From Triatoma infestans (lineage: Eukaryota; Arthropoda; Insecta; Hemiptera; Reduviidae), in the NCBI GenBank assembly GCA_011037195.1, contig JAAEAF010014941.1, forward strand, positions 62,001 to 126,000: DNA of 64,000 nt, written 5' to 3'. Each line of letters begins with the position of its first letter. Within the stretch, counting starts at the first letter, position 1. The position numbers and the translations under genes were made by a program. The notes under the pieces were generated by a model. It did no database searches. It was not told the origin of the DNA and saw nothing but the letters and a program-made list of their open reading frames with translations. Shown here piece after piece: positions 23,286-33,521 of this stretch.

Positions 23286-23559
23286 TGTGTCTTTTTGTTA
23301 AGCCTATCTTTTGTATTTGAATTGCTGATATTTTTTTCTGCACTCTATTCAGAATATAATGACTGGATCACATTTTTGCAATTTAGAATTTTTAGGCTTA
23401 GGAACTTTTTGGAAGAAGTCATTCTTGAATATAAAGGGGACATTTAGAATGATCGGCTTACTCCTTTTTTTTTTTTTTTTGATCTTCCTACCATTTTGTT
23501 ATATTCCTTTCAATTTCTTGTATCATTTTTAATGATATAAAAGATGCTTATAGTACTTT
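23286..23559. other. Unassigned stretch
   Basis: A 20-base poly-T run is at about 23462. I see nothing else. Confidence 0.4.
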
Positions 23560-23874
23560 CCTTTATTGCACAGAAATATATATTTAGACTTGAAATATAA
23601 AAATATGATATTATATCGAAATTGTGAGAAAATACATCTTCTTATAAAGAAAAAGTAAAAATTTTTGTAAATTTTTGGTTTTGAGAAATTTCCAATTCTG
23701 TAAAATTACAGTTCTGGTAAACCGACTTTTAACAAATTTGGAATTCTATCAATACTGCTAATATATATTAATATTATTTATGTAAAGCCATATATAGTAT
23801 TGATGTGGCATTTTAGGGAGAAGTATATATTGTAGAAACACATAAAGTGGTACTTTAGGGAGAAACTTTTTTTC
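23560..23874 (+). repeat. TCTGG-family repeat, left of LINE insertion
   Basis: Blocks GTAAACCGACTTTTAAC, GGAATTCTATCAATACTGC and GTGGTACTTTAGGGAG belong to the family. The sequence is cut at about 23874 by the LINE, and the family resumes at 25146. Confidence 0.55.
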
Positions 23875-25145
23875 TTTTTTTTATGAAGGGGAGCCAAGGT
23901 ACTGCGACCTTTCGATCTATTGTGCTGTGCCCCCTGGGTGCCGCAAGCTGCCCTCAGCATCCGAACATATGTCCCAGCTGAACATCCGTTCTACAAAACC
24001 TCCATCAGGTTGAGGTCCCTGAGGAATCCCATTACCCTGACAGGCTCTAGAGAGGGTAAATCCTCCTCCTCCACATGGCAGTTACCCAGGAGCTCTTACC
24101 CAGGATACTATTCTCTGAGTGGCAGCTTCGCAGTCTGTTAGTAGATGTAATAGAGTTTCCTCCAGCTCCCCACGCTGCATGAGCTGTCACTTTGCAAACC
24201 CAGCTTCACAGGTGTCCTCTAAGTCGGCAATGCCCCATGAGGAAACCCATAAGAACGGGAAGCTTACTCTTGCTCAATCAATGAAGGCCTCCGATCTCCG
24301 TTGGTTATAATTTCCTAGGCAGATCTTGGCCTGCCGCAAACCGGGGAGGGAATACCAGAGTCTCCTCTTCTTTCCTAAGTTCCTCCCACAGAAACTGGTC
24401 GCTAACCCCACAAAAAGGTTCCGGCCCTAGAAGCGGGGTCGTAGCACCTATCTTGGCCAGGGCGTCGGCCATCTCATTCTCTTCAATGCTAACATGCTCC
24501 GGCACCCACCAAAGGGTAACTTTATTCCTCCTGCCTAGGTTATTAAGTTTACCTAGGCATTTCACGACCATTTTAGAGCTGATAACTGATGCACTCAATG
24601 CTCTAATGGCTGCTTGGCTATCAGAAAGGATACAGTCTCCTGGTTCCAAAAGCGTACATCTCCGCCTGTTCCAGTGCTTGATCCTTGGCCAACCCCCAGT
24701 CCCCTCGAGGGTCTTAGACCCACTTTTGGTGCCCAGCTTCAAAAAAAAATTCTTAGTAAGCTGTCTTTCTTAATGATGCCATCTCTAGGAAGGTGCCAGA
24801 TAAGGGGGCCTAAAGGTGAGGATAGCCACTCCCCGACCCCAAACCCCCTTTCCTCCTACACTACACCCAGAGATCCTGAGAAGAGCTCCCTTCGCAGCCC
24901 TTCCACCACCAGGTGCGAGGTAACAGATTGAGAATAACCTCAATCCCGGCGGTGGGACAAGTCCGCTTAGCACCCGTCATGCATAAGTATGCGAGCCGCT
25001 GTATCTTGTCAAGAGTCCTATTAACTGATTTTATCTTGGTCTTCTCAAGCCATGCCACTGCGCTGTAGGTGATGACCGGTCTCACCATCATGGTGTACAT
25101 CCACCGTAGGATACTCGGGTGGGGGGGCATCCCCAGGACTTGCCC
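23875..25145 (-). pseudogene. LINE 3' part with RT thumb, RNase H and knuckle (family L3)
   Basis: On the minus strand the segment starts in the region after the polymerase fingers (MVRPVITYSAVAWLEK, about 25090, and LDKIQRLAYLCMTGAKR). It then passes to RNase H with SDSQAAIRALSA (about 24620) and WVPEHVSIEENEMADALAK (about 24490). Where the first catalytic Asp of a TDGSK motif is expected, the sequence reads TKSGSK, so that residue is lost. A degraded knuckle region (EETLLHLLTDCEAATQRI) follows near 24150. The copy ends near 23875 in an A-rich tail. Several frameshifts are present. A second copy of its 3' end is at 52555-53000. It interrupts a TCTGG element. Confidence 0.75.
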
Positions 25146-25460
25146 GCCATCAACTTAATTTACTATTCCTCAAAAACCTCCTAAGAAATTAATTTTCCCG
25201 GGTAATTGTTTCAAATAAAAGTGATAGTATATGAAGTGTTAACGAAAATCATGAAACACTGGAAGAATCACACAGTGATGTCCCATTATGAATTGTGCCT
25301 GAAACCTTCGTGGGCAGATGCTACGGTAAAATCTAGACGGAATATCAAGTTTGTACATCCTTTGTCTTTTCTTTTTCTTTTTTTTGAGATATTTTGTTCA
25401 TACACAGACCGTTGTCTGTTTGGTTGTTGCAACCAAAACAACCAAAAAAAAAAAAAGGTG
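25146..25460 (+). repeat. TCTGG-family repeat, right of LINE insertion
   Basis: The copy continues with CCTCCTAAGAAATTAATTTTC, TTCAAATAAAAGTGATA, AAACCTTCGTGGGCAG, AAATCTAGACGGAATATC and TTTGAGATATTTTGTTC. The terminal hairpin is missing. Confidence 0.6.
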
Positions 25461-25497
25461 TAGCAATAAGTCTTCCATCATCTCATATTTTGAGAGA

Positions 25498-25540
25498 GCT
25501 CCTGAAGATGGTAAACAATGTTTGCCGAAACTGGTTTGAA
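25498..25540 (+). ncRNA. Hammerhead-ribozyme-like motif B
   Basis: CTGAAGA (25502-25508) is followed by a stem GGTAAAC/GTTTGCC (25510-25516, 25520-25526). Compared with motif A one C-G pair has become a U-G wobble, so pairing is retained. Then come GAAA (25527-25530), CTGG (palindromic with one wobble) and UU. The following GTTTGAATAAAA resembles sequence after the unit at 27357-27550. Confidence 0.5.
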
Positions 25541-25560
25541 TAAAAAAAAAAAACTTAAAA

Positions 25561-27130
25561 ATATTTTATGTGTTACATTAGATGAAATCTAACAGCCAAT
25601 AACTACAATCATTTAAGATTACTCTTAAAAAACGCACACTCCATCATCTGTTTGTATGACTTGAAAAAATAATATATTTCATTCAATATCCTTTCCTGAA
25701 CAAAAATACTACGATATGAAAAAGATCAAGATTTTTGTAACATGTAATATCAAGAACAAATAAAGATTATTCCTTCCAACTGTTGTTTCAATAATAATAT
25801 AGAAACCTCTCGGCTAAGATTAAACCAAGTCGTTTTCTCCATTTTCTCTCACTGTTTAGATAACCAGCATGTGGGGGGGGGCAAAGTGGAAAATGTTATT
25901 GGTTGGATTGAAAACAAAATTACAAGGCAATTACAAAACCCACCTGGTCATTACTCCATTCTATCCTATTCTGGCAATCTACCAGATATGTTCTGTACCA
26001 TTTATATAAATTCCAACTAAAGCATATACCCAGTATTTATAGGAATTGCGCTGGATTACCTTCTTTTTACGTATATTGCTCCCACATATTTGCTGTATTA
26101 TAGTTTTTAGAAATTAATTTTTTTTTTTAAAAATACCTTTCTATTGTTATCAAATAAAGAAAAATTTACTATCGTCAATTAAAGTTGATGTCATATTATT
26201 ATGAACGAAATTCTATAATAACATAGATAATAAACTTTTTATTTATATTGCTCACGTATATATAATTTCATTTAATAGCCGTAATAAAATTATTTCATTA
26301 TCTTTCCAACTGTCCTCAGTTTATCTATTTATTTATCAAATTAGTACATAGAAAATTCTCAAAAGAATTTAACAGATAGACATATTATAATCTGTGGTGG
26401 TGGTGGTGGGTGGGTGGGGATATTATTACAGAAATACTTGGTTTTAGTTGGACCGTTATCCTCTGATCATCATCTTAGGGCAAACCGATAAATTATGCAA
26501 ATCGTTTTTCTGATTAAAAAAAAAAACAAAGTCATAAAATACTCCATTGTTACGTATTTGCTTATAATATTATTTCGTTGTTGCAATTGTTGATTATGTT
26601 GAAATAACACTGGCCTTATAAAAAAGAAATTCTACTGAGCGAACTGAATATGGTAAATATATAATGTTTATAAGAAAACTGAGCTTTTTTTTTAGAAAAA
26701 CGCAAAAACTGAAGGAAAAAAAATTTTGCAATTAAGAATATTTTCCTTGAAATCTTCTTACGCTAGAGGTTATTAAACGGATAACATAAACATACATCTA
26801 TTGAGTTTAATTACCAACATGTAATCTAAAGAAATTATGTAAACTATCTTGATGAATATTTTTATATGCAGCTGGGATCAGCTGATTTGAACTCCATCCA
26901 CGATTGGTTCCACCAAGTCGTGTGATTCCTTTGAGAGAATTTTCTTGGGGTTTTGGGTTTTATGATTGATACGAATAAAGCTAAACTTCTCATATCTGTT
27001 ATTTATTTATTACGTTAATAAAAAGAATGAATCTTGTGGGTAAAATGTGGCCTTCTTTTTTATCTGCCTTAATATTTTGATGTTAATACTGCTTTTGTTT
27101 TTACTATTTTTCTTTTAATTACTGTTCTTT
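25561..27130. other. AT-rich stretch without a recognisable gene
   Basis: There is a short GGT repeat at 26395-26420 and a G tract near 25874. A TCTGG-like trace (ATTACAAGGCAATTACAAAA) is too weak to call. No coding domain was found. Confidence 0.45.
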
Positions 27131-27132
27131 TG

Positions 27133-27310
27133 GGAGGGATTAGCTAAGTGGTTAGCGAATTGGACTCCCACGCGGAGGCCTTAGGTTTTTTCCTAGAAGC
27201 CTCTACAGCTCACTGTTCGGTGATGGACAATGTTGTCTCTGTAGCGAGAGAACACTGTCCGGAGGCGCTAATTACCATAGATGTTGATGCGCTTTAAATT
27301 AAAAAAAAAT
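27133..27310 (+). mobile_element. tRNA-derived SINE, family S
   Basis: The head GGGATTAGCTAAGTGGTTAG has the A-box pattern of a tRNA promoter. The B box is damaged (GGCCTTAGGTTTTTTCC). The body has AGAAGCCTCTACAGCTCACT, GTGATGGACAATGTTGTC and AGAACACTGTCCGGAGGC. It ends GATGCGCTTTAAATTAAAA with an A-rich tail. It matches the better preserved copy at 63682-63920, with an internal deletion before the tail. Confidence 0.8.
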
Positions 27311-27356
27311 TAATTAATAATTTTGGAAAATCATAGAATTTATGATTAAAATCTAC

Positions 27357-27550
27357 ATTAGAGATATTTTCCGTGATGGCCTGCTTCTTTTTGTGGTCAT
27401 CGTCCGGTTTTGGGCATTCGCCCATCATCAGGATGTTTTCTCAAACAGTGGGATAACATTAGACTTGCACAGTTGATATACGTCGGGTTTGAATAAAAAA
27501 AAAACTTAAAAATATTTTGTGTTTTTTTACCCGATAAGACGACAATTGTA
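27357..27550 (-). mobile_element. Retrozyme/Penelope-like unit C with hammerhead-like core
   Basis: On the minus strand the core reads CATC, CTGATGA (the canonical hammerhead core, 27425-27431), then GGGC/GCCC with a short loop. It continues with AAAA where GAAA is expected, CCGG, AC, and GATG, which pairs with CATC as stem I. The same flanking block (GCAAGTCT, then AAGCAGGC) is present in units D, E and F. The G-to-A change in GAAA and the changed UH site suggest this copy no longer cleaves. Boundaries are approximate. Confidence 0.5.
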
Positions 27551-27554
27551 TATG

Positions 27555-27985
27555 TAACAGCAACCAAAGAGAGCAAAGAGAAGCTCAACCACTCTCTCGG
27601 ACTGGAGTGGGGAGAAGCTGTATAAATATAGCGACAGGACAGTCCATAAAAACACAGTTGAATTCAGTTCAATACATCCAATTACTACGTGTCATTTTCA
27701 TACCACTCTACCTTAAAACATTTCTCTATTGTAAAGTCCAGGCAGTCTGTATCACTTAATTAATATATTAGTTAAGAGACACAGACTGCCTGGACTTTAC
27801 AATACAGAAATGTTTTAAGGTAGAGTGGTATGAAAATGATAAGTAGTAATTGGATGTATTGAAGTGAATTCAACTGTGTTTTTATGGACTGTCCGTCGCC
27901 ATATTTATACAGCTTCTCCTAGCCCAGTCCGAGAGAGTGGTTGAGCTTCTCTTTGCTCTCTTTGTTTGCTGAGCTTCTCTTTGGT
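27555..27985. repeat. Long near-perfect palindrome of R4 LTR sequence
   Basis: Two arms of about 210 bp meet at about 27768 with almost no spacer. The left arm reads from AACAGCAACCAAAGAGAGC through GCTGTATAAATATAGCGAC to AAGTCCAGGCAGTCTG. The right arm is its reverse complement with about a dozen differences. Each arm matches the R4 LTR-like fragments elsewhere, including a TATA box, so two LTR pieces lie tail to tail. The differences between arms argue against a simple sequencing fold-back artefact. As RNA or single-stranded DNA this would form a hairpin of about 430 nt. Confidence 0.85.
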
Positions 27986-28062
27986 TGCTGTGTTTTTATT
28001 GACTGTCCGTCGCTGTATTTATACAGCTTCTCCCATTCCAGTCCGAGAGAGTGGTTGAGCCA
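27986..28062 (-). repeat. Extra partial R4 copy beside palindrome
   Basis: The block GACTGTCCGTCGCTGTATTT through GTCCGAGAGAGTGGTTGAGC repeats part of the right arm at 27880-27945. It is a tandem duplication of the promoter part of R4. Confidence 0.75.
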
Positions 28063-28274
28063 ACAACTACAATAATTTAAGGTTACTCACTAAGAGTGTA
28101 TCAACTGTATTTGCTCTGTGCAAGTCTATGTTATTACAGTTGTTTGACAAAAACATCCTGATATGGGCGAACGTCAGAAACCAGTCAGTCGATGGCCACA
28201 AAAAAAAGCAGGCTATCATGGATATTATCTCTGATGCTTTCCAATTCTGCGCTACCAACCACAACAACTAGAAT
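28063..28274 (+). mobile_element. Retrozyme-like unit D, about 190 bp, with target duplication
   Basis: The unit at 28074-28263 is bracketed by ACAACTACAAT (28063-28073) and ACAACTAGAAT (28264-28274), an 11-bp duplication with one mismatch. Inside lies a decayed hammerhead-like core at 28154-28198: CATC, CTGATA, a damaged stem II, GAAA, CC, and GATGG able to pair with CATC. Size, lack of coding capacity and a target duplication of this length resemble animal retrozymes, which are thought to be moved by Penelope-like enzymes. That assignment is inference. Confidence 0.5.
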
Positions 28275-28803
28275 CTGCATTGTTGAACGCTTCATATCTG
28301 AATTTATGTCGCTCATTTAAAGACCAAAATTGTTTATTGGAAGTAGGCCCTAAGATGGCAAAGCCGGATATGGATTTGGTGCGAGGGTAATGTGACTATA
28401 ATAGGGCAGACATTTAGACATTAAGAAGAAGAAAAAAAATAAATGGCCAAAACACAATTTTCTCTTAATGCGTAAAGACGAAGTGTTCCTAAAGTTTCAC
28501 AATTTTCAAAATAATTTTTTCCTGAAAAAGTTTACAAATTTTTATGTACATTTTTGTGTTTGATCGGCATTATTCAAAAATGAAAAATCGATGATTTCGA
28601 TTTTAGCTGAAGAAAATCAGCTTAAGAAAACGATACAAGCTTTTGAACCAATTACGTACCCGGATGTACTCCTTCTTTGGATAGTGTTTTAATTTTTCTT
28701 TATGTGCGTGTATGTGTTTCGTAATAACGGCTCCGAAATTTTTGTTGTATTTGGAATTTTATTATATTAAGGTCTATATTTTACTAATGTCAATATTTAT
28801 ATT
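28275..28803. other. Unassigned stretch
   Basis: No repeat or gene is recognised. Confidence 0.45.
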
Positions 28804-29595
28804 TGTAATGACATACAATGTAATGATATATCAATGTCAAAGTGGTCCGCCAGCTGCTATCTTAACAAAGGATGGCAGTAATAAAAGAGCAATTTATAAC
28901 CAGCGACCTAGCAGGCCGCCGTCTTCAAGACAATACCGGCCAAACAAACAACAAAGCCCTTTTCAATACTTTACATCAAAGCAAGCACCAATAAGGTTGG
29001 CTACTGACCTAAATAAGGTCAGCAAACTACGAAGGTCGCACAATAGGACAGATGTCTTGGTGTGAGTGTGGCCAACACCGATATATAAACTCTATCATAT
29101 ACAACGAGAGGATCATTATATCTTATACGACGATACGAGCACGTCCATATACACGAGCAGCAGTTTACGCGACTATACACAGTTTCATTTAAACTTATTC
29201 TCTTTTAGTAGTGCATCTTAGTTCGTTTATTTTATTATTCTAATTTATTACTTATTTATCTTCTATTTATTCCTAAGTATTTTGCTAGTTATTAGTTACC
29301 ATTTATATGTTAAAATTATTGTTAAAATACAGTTTATTTTTATAAAATACGTATTACTAATTCGATGCACTAACTCAGTGATGGCGAACCTATGACACGC
29401 GTGTCAGTGCTGACACGCGAGCTCATTTTTGGTGACACGCATCTTCAAAGATAAAAAATTTCATAATTCAAAAAATTTTTTTTTTTCTGATAATGTAGCT
29501 CATATAGTTAGCAACTCTCTCTGTTTACTACATATTTTGTGTTTAGTTTGTTTCATGGAAATTATAAATACCGATTAACATTTTTTTTAATTTTA

Positions 29596-29632
29596 TCCCT
29601 GAAAAAGACAATAAATTTGTCGAAACGTTGGA
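29596..29632 (+). ncRNA. Hammerhead-ribozyme-like motif G
   Basis: The order is TCC, CTGAAAA, the stem GACAA/TTGTC, GAAA (29622-29625), CG, UU and GGA. TCC and GGA can pair as stem I. The core has one change (CTGAAAA for CTGANGA). It lies inside the hAT MITE, apart from the unit pair. Confidence 0.45.
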
Positions 29633-29865
29633 AAAGATTTAAAAAAAAGTGTACATTTTATTGACCGCTCCTCGAAATCTCCTTTAGTTGTTTTGCTAAC
29701 AATTTTTTCATCCACATATTTTTGTGAGACACATTGTTCTCAGCATTAAATAATATTAAGACAAACAAACGGAATCGGTTAACAGATGAAGTCAGTGGCG
29801 CTTGCTTGGCCTTGAAATGTACCAAGTATAAACCCGAAATATAAGATTTAGCAGACAAACTTCAG

Positions 29866-30187
29866 CACCAAAAAAGTCATCAGAGACATTTTCCGCGGTA
29901 GCCTCCTGCTTCATTTTATAGTCATCGACCGGTTTCGGGCGTTCGCCCATCTTCAGGATGCGTTTTTCAGACAGTGTGACAACACCGACATGCACAGAGC
30001 AAACTTAGTTTTCACACTCAAGTTTGCTCTGTACAAGTCTGTGTTGTCGCACTGTCTGATAAACGTATCCTGAAGATGGGCGAACGCCCGAAACCGGTCG
30101 ATGACCACAAAATGAAGCAGGCTACCACGGAAAATGTCTCTGATGCTTTCCAGCTCTGCGGAACCAACCACCACACCAAAAAAATCA
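29866..30187. mobile_element. Inverted pair of ribozyme-like units E and F
   Basis: Two head-to-head units, E (minus) and F (plus), are joined near 30005 around TTTGCTCTG. Motif E is at 29921-29960 and motif F at 30066-30106. Both read CTGAAGA, stem GGGCG/CGCCC with loop AA, GAAA, the palindrome CCGG, UC, and GATG. In E the GATG pairs perfectly with the preceding CATC. The pair is flanked by CACCAAAAAAGTCA (29866-29879) and CACCAAAAAAATCA (30174-30187), a 14-bp duplication with one mismatch. It is therefore one insertion into the hAT element. Head-to-head arrangement is known for Penelope-like elements. Confidence 0.6.
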
Positions 30188-30550
30188 CTAATTTTTCATA
30201 TATATTTATTTTCTAATTGTATAATTTATATTGTTTTTCTGTTTTTGTTCAATTATATTTTATATATATATTACTTGATTTTGTATGTTAAGTGTCAATG
30301 AAATATGTAAGACAAGTCTCTAAATGTAAACTATTGGTTTCATAATTTTGGCTTTTGTATTTTAAATGGCATTAAACAAATAATTAACTTGATGAGTGAC
30401 ACGCCACGAGAATTATGTTTCTATTTTTCAAAATTTTGACACACCGAGCTCAAAAGGTTCGCCATCACTGCACTAACTTCCAAAATCTCTCACTAACTTC
30501 CGCCCTCTTCAAGACATCTACTACATCAGAAATCACATCAAACGATTCTA

Positions 30551-31414
30551 TTAAATATTTTATATAAGTTATTTATAATTATCATCGTTTATTAATTTAA
30601 ACCGTAAAATATTTGATTTTTAACGGTTCTAGGCAGATAGATGGCAACGTTGGATTTCCCTCTAAAAATGTTTTTATTTTTATTACCTACGATTACGTAA
30701 TGGTGTTTTATTAAAAAGAGTAATTGAAAAATAATCATTCAAATTGTGATTCTTACTTAATTGTGATACTTTTACTTACGAAGTAAAAATAGCTAAAAAT
30801 TAATGATTCCAAGATCAATCCATTAATGTCAATATTGTCATATAAATCTATTAATTTTCTTATTATTATGTTATACTTGCACATAAATTAATTAAAATAA
30901 AAGAGAAAGAGCGATAAAACAAGTATATTTATGGCTAATGTTAATTTATCATAAGAAAATTTCAATTAAAGTACTCGTATTTTTCGTTTTCTTCAGAAAT
31001 CTTATAAATTAAAAATATCGAAATATGAAACTTTTTTAATTTCAATTAATTAAAGAATATGATCTGACAAGGGGAACATTTTTTTTATAAGATCTTTCAA
31101 ATTATAAAAGACAATATTATTTTAAGATAAGAATTGTAACTAGAAACTGTCTTTAAAATCTACCACTTTTATTGCTTTGTTTTATTTTTAATGAATTTAT
31201 ATTCTATCATATTTTTAATTAATTTAATTATTCTCAATATAGTCAATAACTTTGTGAAATCAGACCATATTTAATTGATGCTCTCTTCTGAACAAAGAGA
31301 AAGATTATCCTCAATTCAATTTCATTAATTAAATAAAGAAAGATATAGTTTTATTTGTATTTATATTTTAATTTAAATTTTATGTTTTTATTAGTTTTTT
31401 TTTTTTTTATCCAG
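30551..31414. other. AT-rich stretch without a recognisable gene
   Basis: This is among the most AT-rich parts of the window. No repeat boundaries were seen. A poly-T tract near 31396 forms the pyrimidine run before the exon candidate at 31415. Confidence 0.45.
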
Positions 31415-31560
31415 CGCCTTAATTTGACCTTTCGGTCACTAGGGAGCAGTTCAATAGAAGGAGGCTGTATAAAAAATAGGTTGTCTTCTGTAGCTACTTC
31501 TTTAATGAAGGGCAAACAGAAAAATTATGAAGATTTTACTGTTACTATTATTATTTTAAG
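31415..31560 (+). other. Weak candidate for a host-gene exon
   Basis: A long T tract and ATCCAG, a good splice acceptor, precede an open stretch of 146 nt. It ends in TTTTAAG followed by GTACAA, a passable donor. The translation is serine- and lysine-rich (LTFRSLGSSSIEGGC, then LSSVATSLMKGKQKN). It does not resemble any transposon protein in the window. I do not recognise the protein. Confidence 0.2.
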
Positions 31561-31574
31561 GTACAACTTCTAAT

Positions 31575-32457
31575 TATAATTAGAAGAATTAAAAAGCTAA
31601 ATTAAGTTTTTTCGTGGGAATTTGGAACACGATAAAAAAAAAATAAATAAATAAAAAAAGTCCAGGATTTATAATTAGTCTATTTATGTTTATCATACAT
31701 TTTATTTATATTTTCTTTCCAATATACTTGGGGACGACCTGTTTGTTTTTATTGATAACATCAAAGGTTTTACTACATCCGGTTGATTTGTTTCTATTTT
31801 TGGAGTAAATATTTTTTTTTTTTTTATAGCAACTAATAAAATGTAATGAACTTTTAATTGTAATTCTTAGAATTTTCACTAAATATAATGTAGTCGCAAT
31901 TCATATAATGGTATGCAATATATGAGAGCAATTAAATGTAATAATACTCTAACTTGAGAATATATATGAAGAAGTTGTGGCAGGCATTAAGAGAATGTGT
32001 ATGTTTGACAGATAGACAGACAGACAATCTCTTACAGCAGTAGTTCTCCTCGTTCTAATCGACAAAGTTTCGTCAAAGTTGGAATTTTTATTAGATATAT
32101 ATATAGTGACAATTTGCCAGTAACGACACTTAATCTTATTATGTGGGTGGGAGAAATGTACTTGTACATTCTTAGTAAATTGCAGCTTTTGGTGAGAAGT
32201 TTCTAATATATTGTAGAAGGCAAATTTTTATATTTTTAAATGACAAAATTTTACCTATTTATCTTAGCATTACTATAGAAGTATTGGGAGGTCAAGTATC
32301 CAAGCAGGTAGTAGAAGTGATTACATTATAGTCCAGAAGAGACCCCAATAACATTGAACCAATTGATAATATAATAGGCTGTAATCACATACCACCACTG
32401 TAATTTTACTACGTCAAACCGACCACATACAACGTAGTTTCACTCTGCCAATCAGTC
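31575..32457. other. Unassigned stretch with TCTGG-like traces
   Basis: Blocks GTGGGTGGGAGAAATGTACT (32143) and TTATAGTCCAGAAGAGACCC (32327) recur in TCTGG copies at 57300 and 60670. Part of this is probably a diverged copy. A short GACA repeat is at 32011-32025. Confidence 0.4.
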
Positions 32458-32705
32458 TGTAACAAAAGAAGGCAGAAAGAAATACGATTTCGGGTTGGTT
32501 CATATATGTGTTTGATATGAGAGTATTTGTTTTGGTTTGTGAACTCTGAGAAGTTGAAAGCTAAGTAGAATTGTGTAACTTAGTGATTTGAAATAAAGAT
32601 ATTGGAAGTTATAGCCCTGGAGTGGTTTTTATTGTAGACTAATTAAGTTTATTAGTCTAGACGTGCTAGCAGACAGTGAAGTACGCTCACCGCGAGCACG
32701 TAACA
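32458..32705 (+). repeat. 5' LTR of the small Gypsy-type element
   Basis: It begins TGTAACAAAAG and ends CACGTAACA. It contains TTGAAATAAAGATATTGG and GTCTAGACGTGCTAGC, all shared with the 3' LTR. Confidence 0.88.
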
Positions 32706-32708
32706 ATT

Positions 32709-32720
32709 TGGTGTCAGAAG
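32709..32720 (+). promoter_or_regulatory. Primer-binding site, tRNA-Leu type
   Basis: TGGTGTCAGAAG lies just inside the 5' LTR, where reverse transcription would start. Its sequence is the familiar Gypsy-type site complementary to a tRNA 3' end. Confidence 0.8.
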
Positions 32721-32950
32721 TAGTGGGATAGATACGGCAGATCCAGGAGAAGGTATTATTGAACATTAAATAATATTGCTTTACTTAGGAACATGATTCG
32801 GGCATGAAGAATTTCCGAAATTACTTCAAAATTGTCGCGAAGAATTTGATGAACAAATAAACGCATTACTAATAATAATCGTAGTAGAGTGGACAAAAAA
32901 ATATTAACCTCTGTGACAATGTCGAAAAAATTATAGATTCCGAAACAGAT

Positions 32951-33379
32951 AATTCTTTAACAAAAATTCAAGAATGCCTGGATGAAGAATCTTTAAAAGA
33001 AAAATTGGAAGTTGTTGTGGAGGATGAAGAAATTGGTAAAGACGAAGACCAAGAGGAAGATGATAAAGAATCGATATAAGAAGAAGGAGCGATAAAATTA
33101 AAAGTAACTGGAGAACAAGTGTTACTAAAGAATAACTCTTGTAAAGAAGAAAATCTCAATAATGTTGACGGAAAAGAGAAAGAAGAAGTCAATGGAAATG
33201 AAGATGCGGAACAAAAGCTCATTGGAATAAATGGAAATGGAATCCTAACTGGGTACAAGGTTGGTAGGAGCAAGAGCAAAAAAAGAAAATTACCGCCACC
33301 GTGGTTGGTGCGAACAGGAAGAAGAAGAAAAAGACGAAGAAGGAAAAAAACGAAAATTGCAAGAGTATCAGCAAATTGA
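32951..33379 (+). pseudogene. Acidic-basic ORF of the small LTR element
   Basis: One reading frame runs from about 32951 to 33379 and is broken only by a TAA at about 33077-33079. Before the stop it is rich in Glu and Asp (for example VVVEDEEIGKDEDQEEDD). After it, the chain is mixed and then lysine/arginine-rich, with RSKSKKRK and RRRKRRRRKK. There is no CCHC knuckle and no enzyme motif. It may be a leftover Gag or a captured sequence. Charge segregation of this type is common in nucleic-acid-binding proteins, but the function is unknown. In-frame continuity on both sides of a single stop suggests it was coding until recently. Confidence 0.5.
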
Positions 33380-33521
33380 AAATTGAAGTAGCAGGTCTAC
33401 CGGAAATGAAATCTGTTCAGGGCGAACAAAGTGAAGAAGGGGATGGTGTGGTAAGCTGGCAAAATAGGTATATTCGGAATCATTGTGTTTTATACACAAG
33501 GTTAATATAAATAATAAAATA

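Larger units (their letters stand above)
29376..30470. mobile_element. Non-autonomous hAT transposon (MITE)
   Basis: The ends are inverted copies of CAGTGATGGCGAACCT, 16 bp without mismatch. They are flanked by the 8-bp duplication CACTAACT (29368-29375 and 30471-30478). CAGTG-type ends and an exact 8-bp target duplication are diagnostic of the hAT superfamily. No transposase frame is present in the 1,095 bp, so it would need an autonomous partner. The terminal region also contains ACACGCGTGTCAG, a local palindrome. The interior carries hammerhead-like motif G (29596-29632) and an inverted pair of ribozyme-like units (29880-30173). Confidence 0.93.
28804..30550 (+). mobile_element. LTR of family R5, interrupted by a hAT MITE
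   Basis: The left part (28804-29375) starts TGTAATGACAT and carries the same blocks as 9936-10630: CCAGCTGCTATC, TGTCTTGGTGTGAGTGTGGC, the TATA-like CGATATATAAACTC near 29079, and AGCAGCAGTTTACGCG. The right part resumes at 30471 with CACTAACTTCC, AACTTCCGCCCTCTTC and AGACATCTACTACATC. It ends near 30550. The interruption is the element at 29376-30470. The open frame at 28712-29065 lies within LTR sequence and is not a gene. Confidence 0.75.

Noticed and set aside
28712..29065. 117-codon frame with basic C-terminus
   Set aside because: It lies across the start of LTR family R5 and is not conserved in the other two copies.
32968..33279. 103-codon antisense frame, serine-rich
   Set aside because: It is the complement of the acidic-basic frame of the small LTR element. 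The Ser/Leu runs mirror its Lys/Glu codons.
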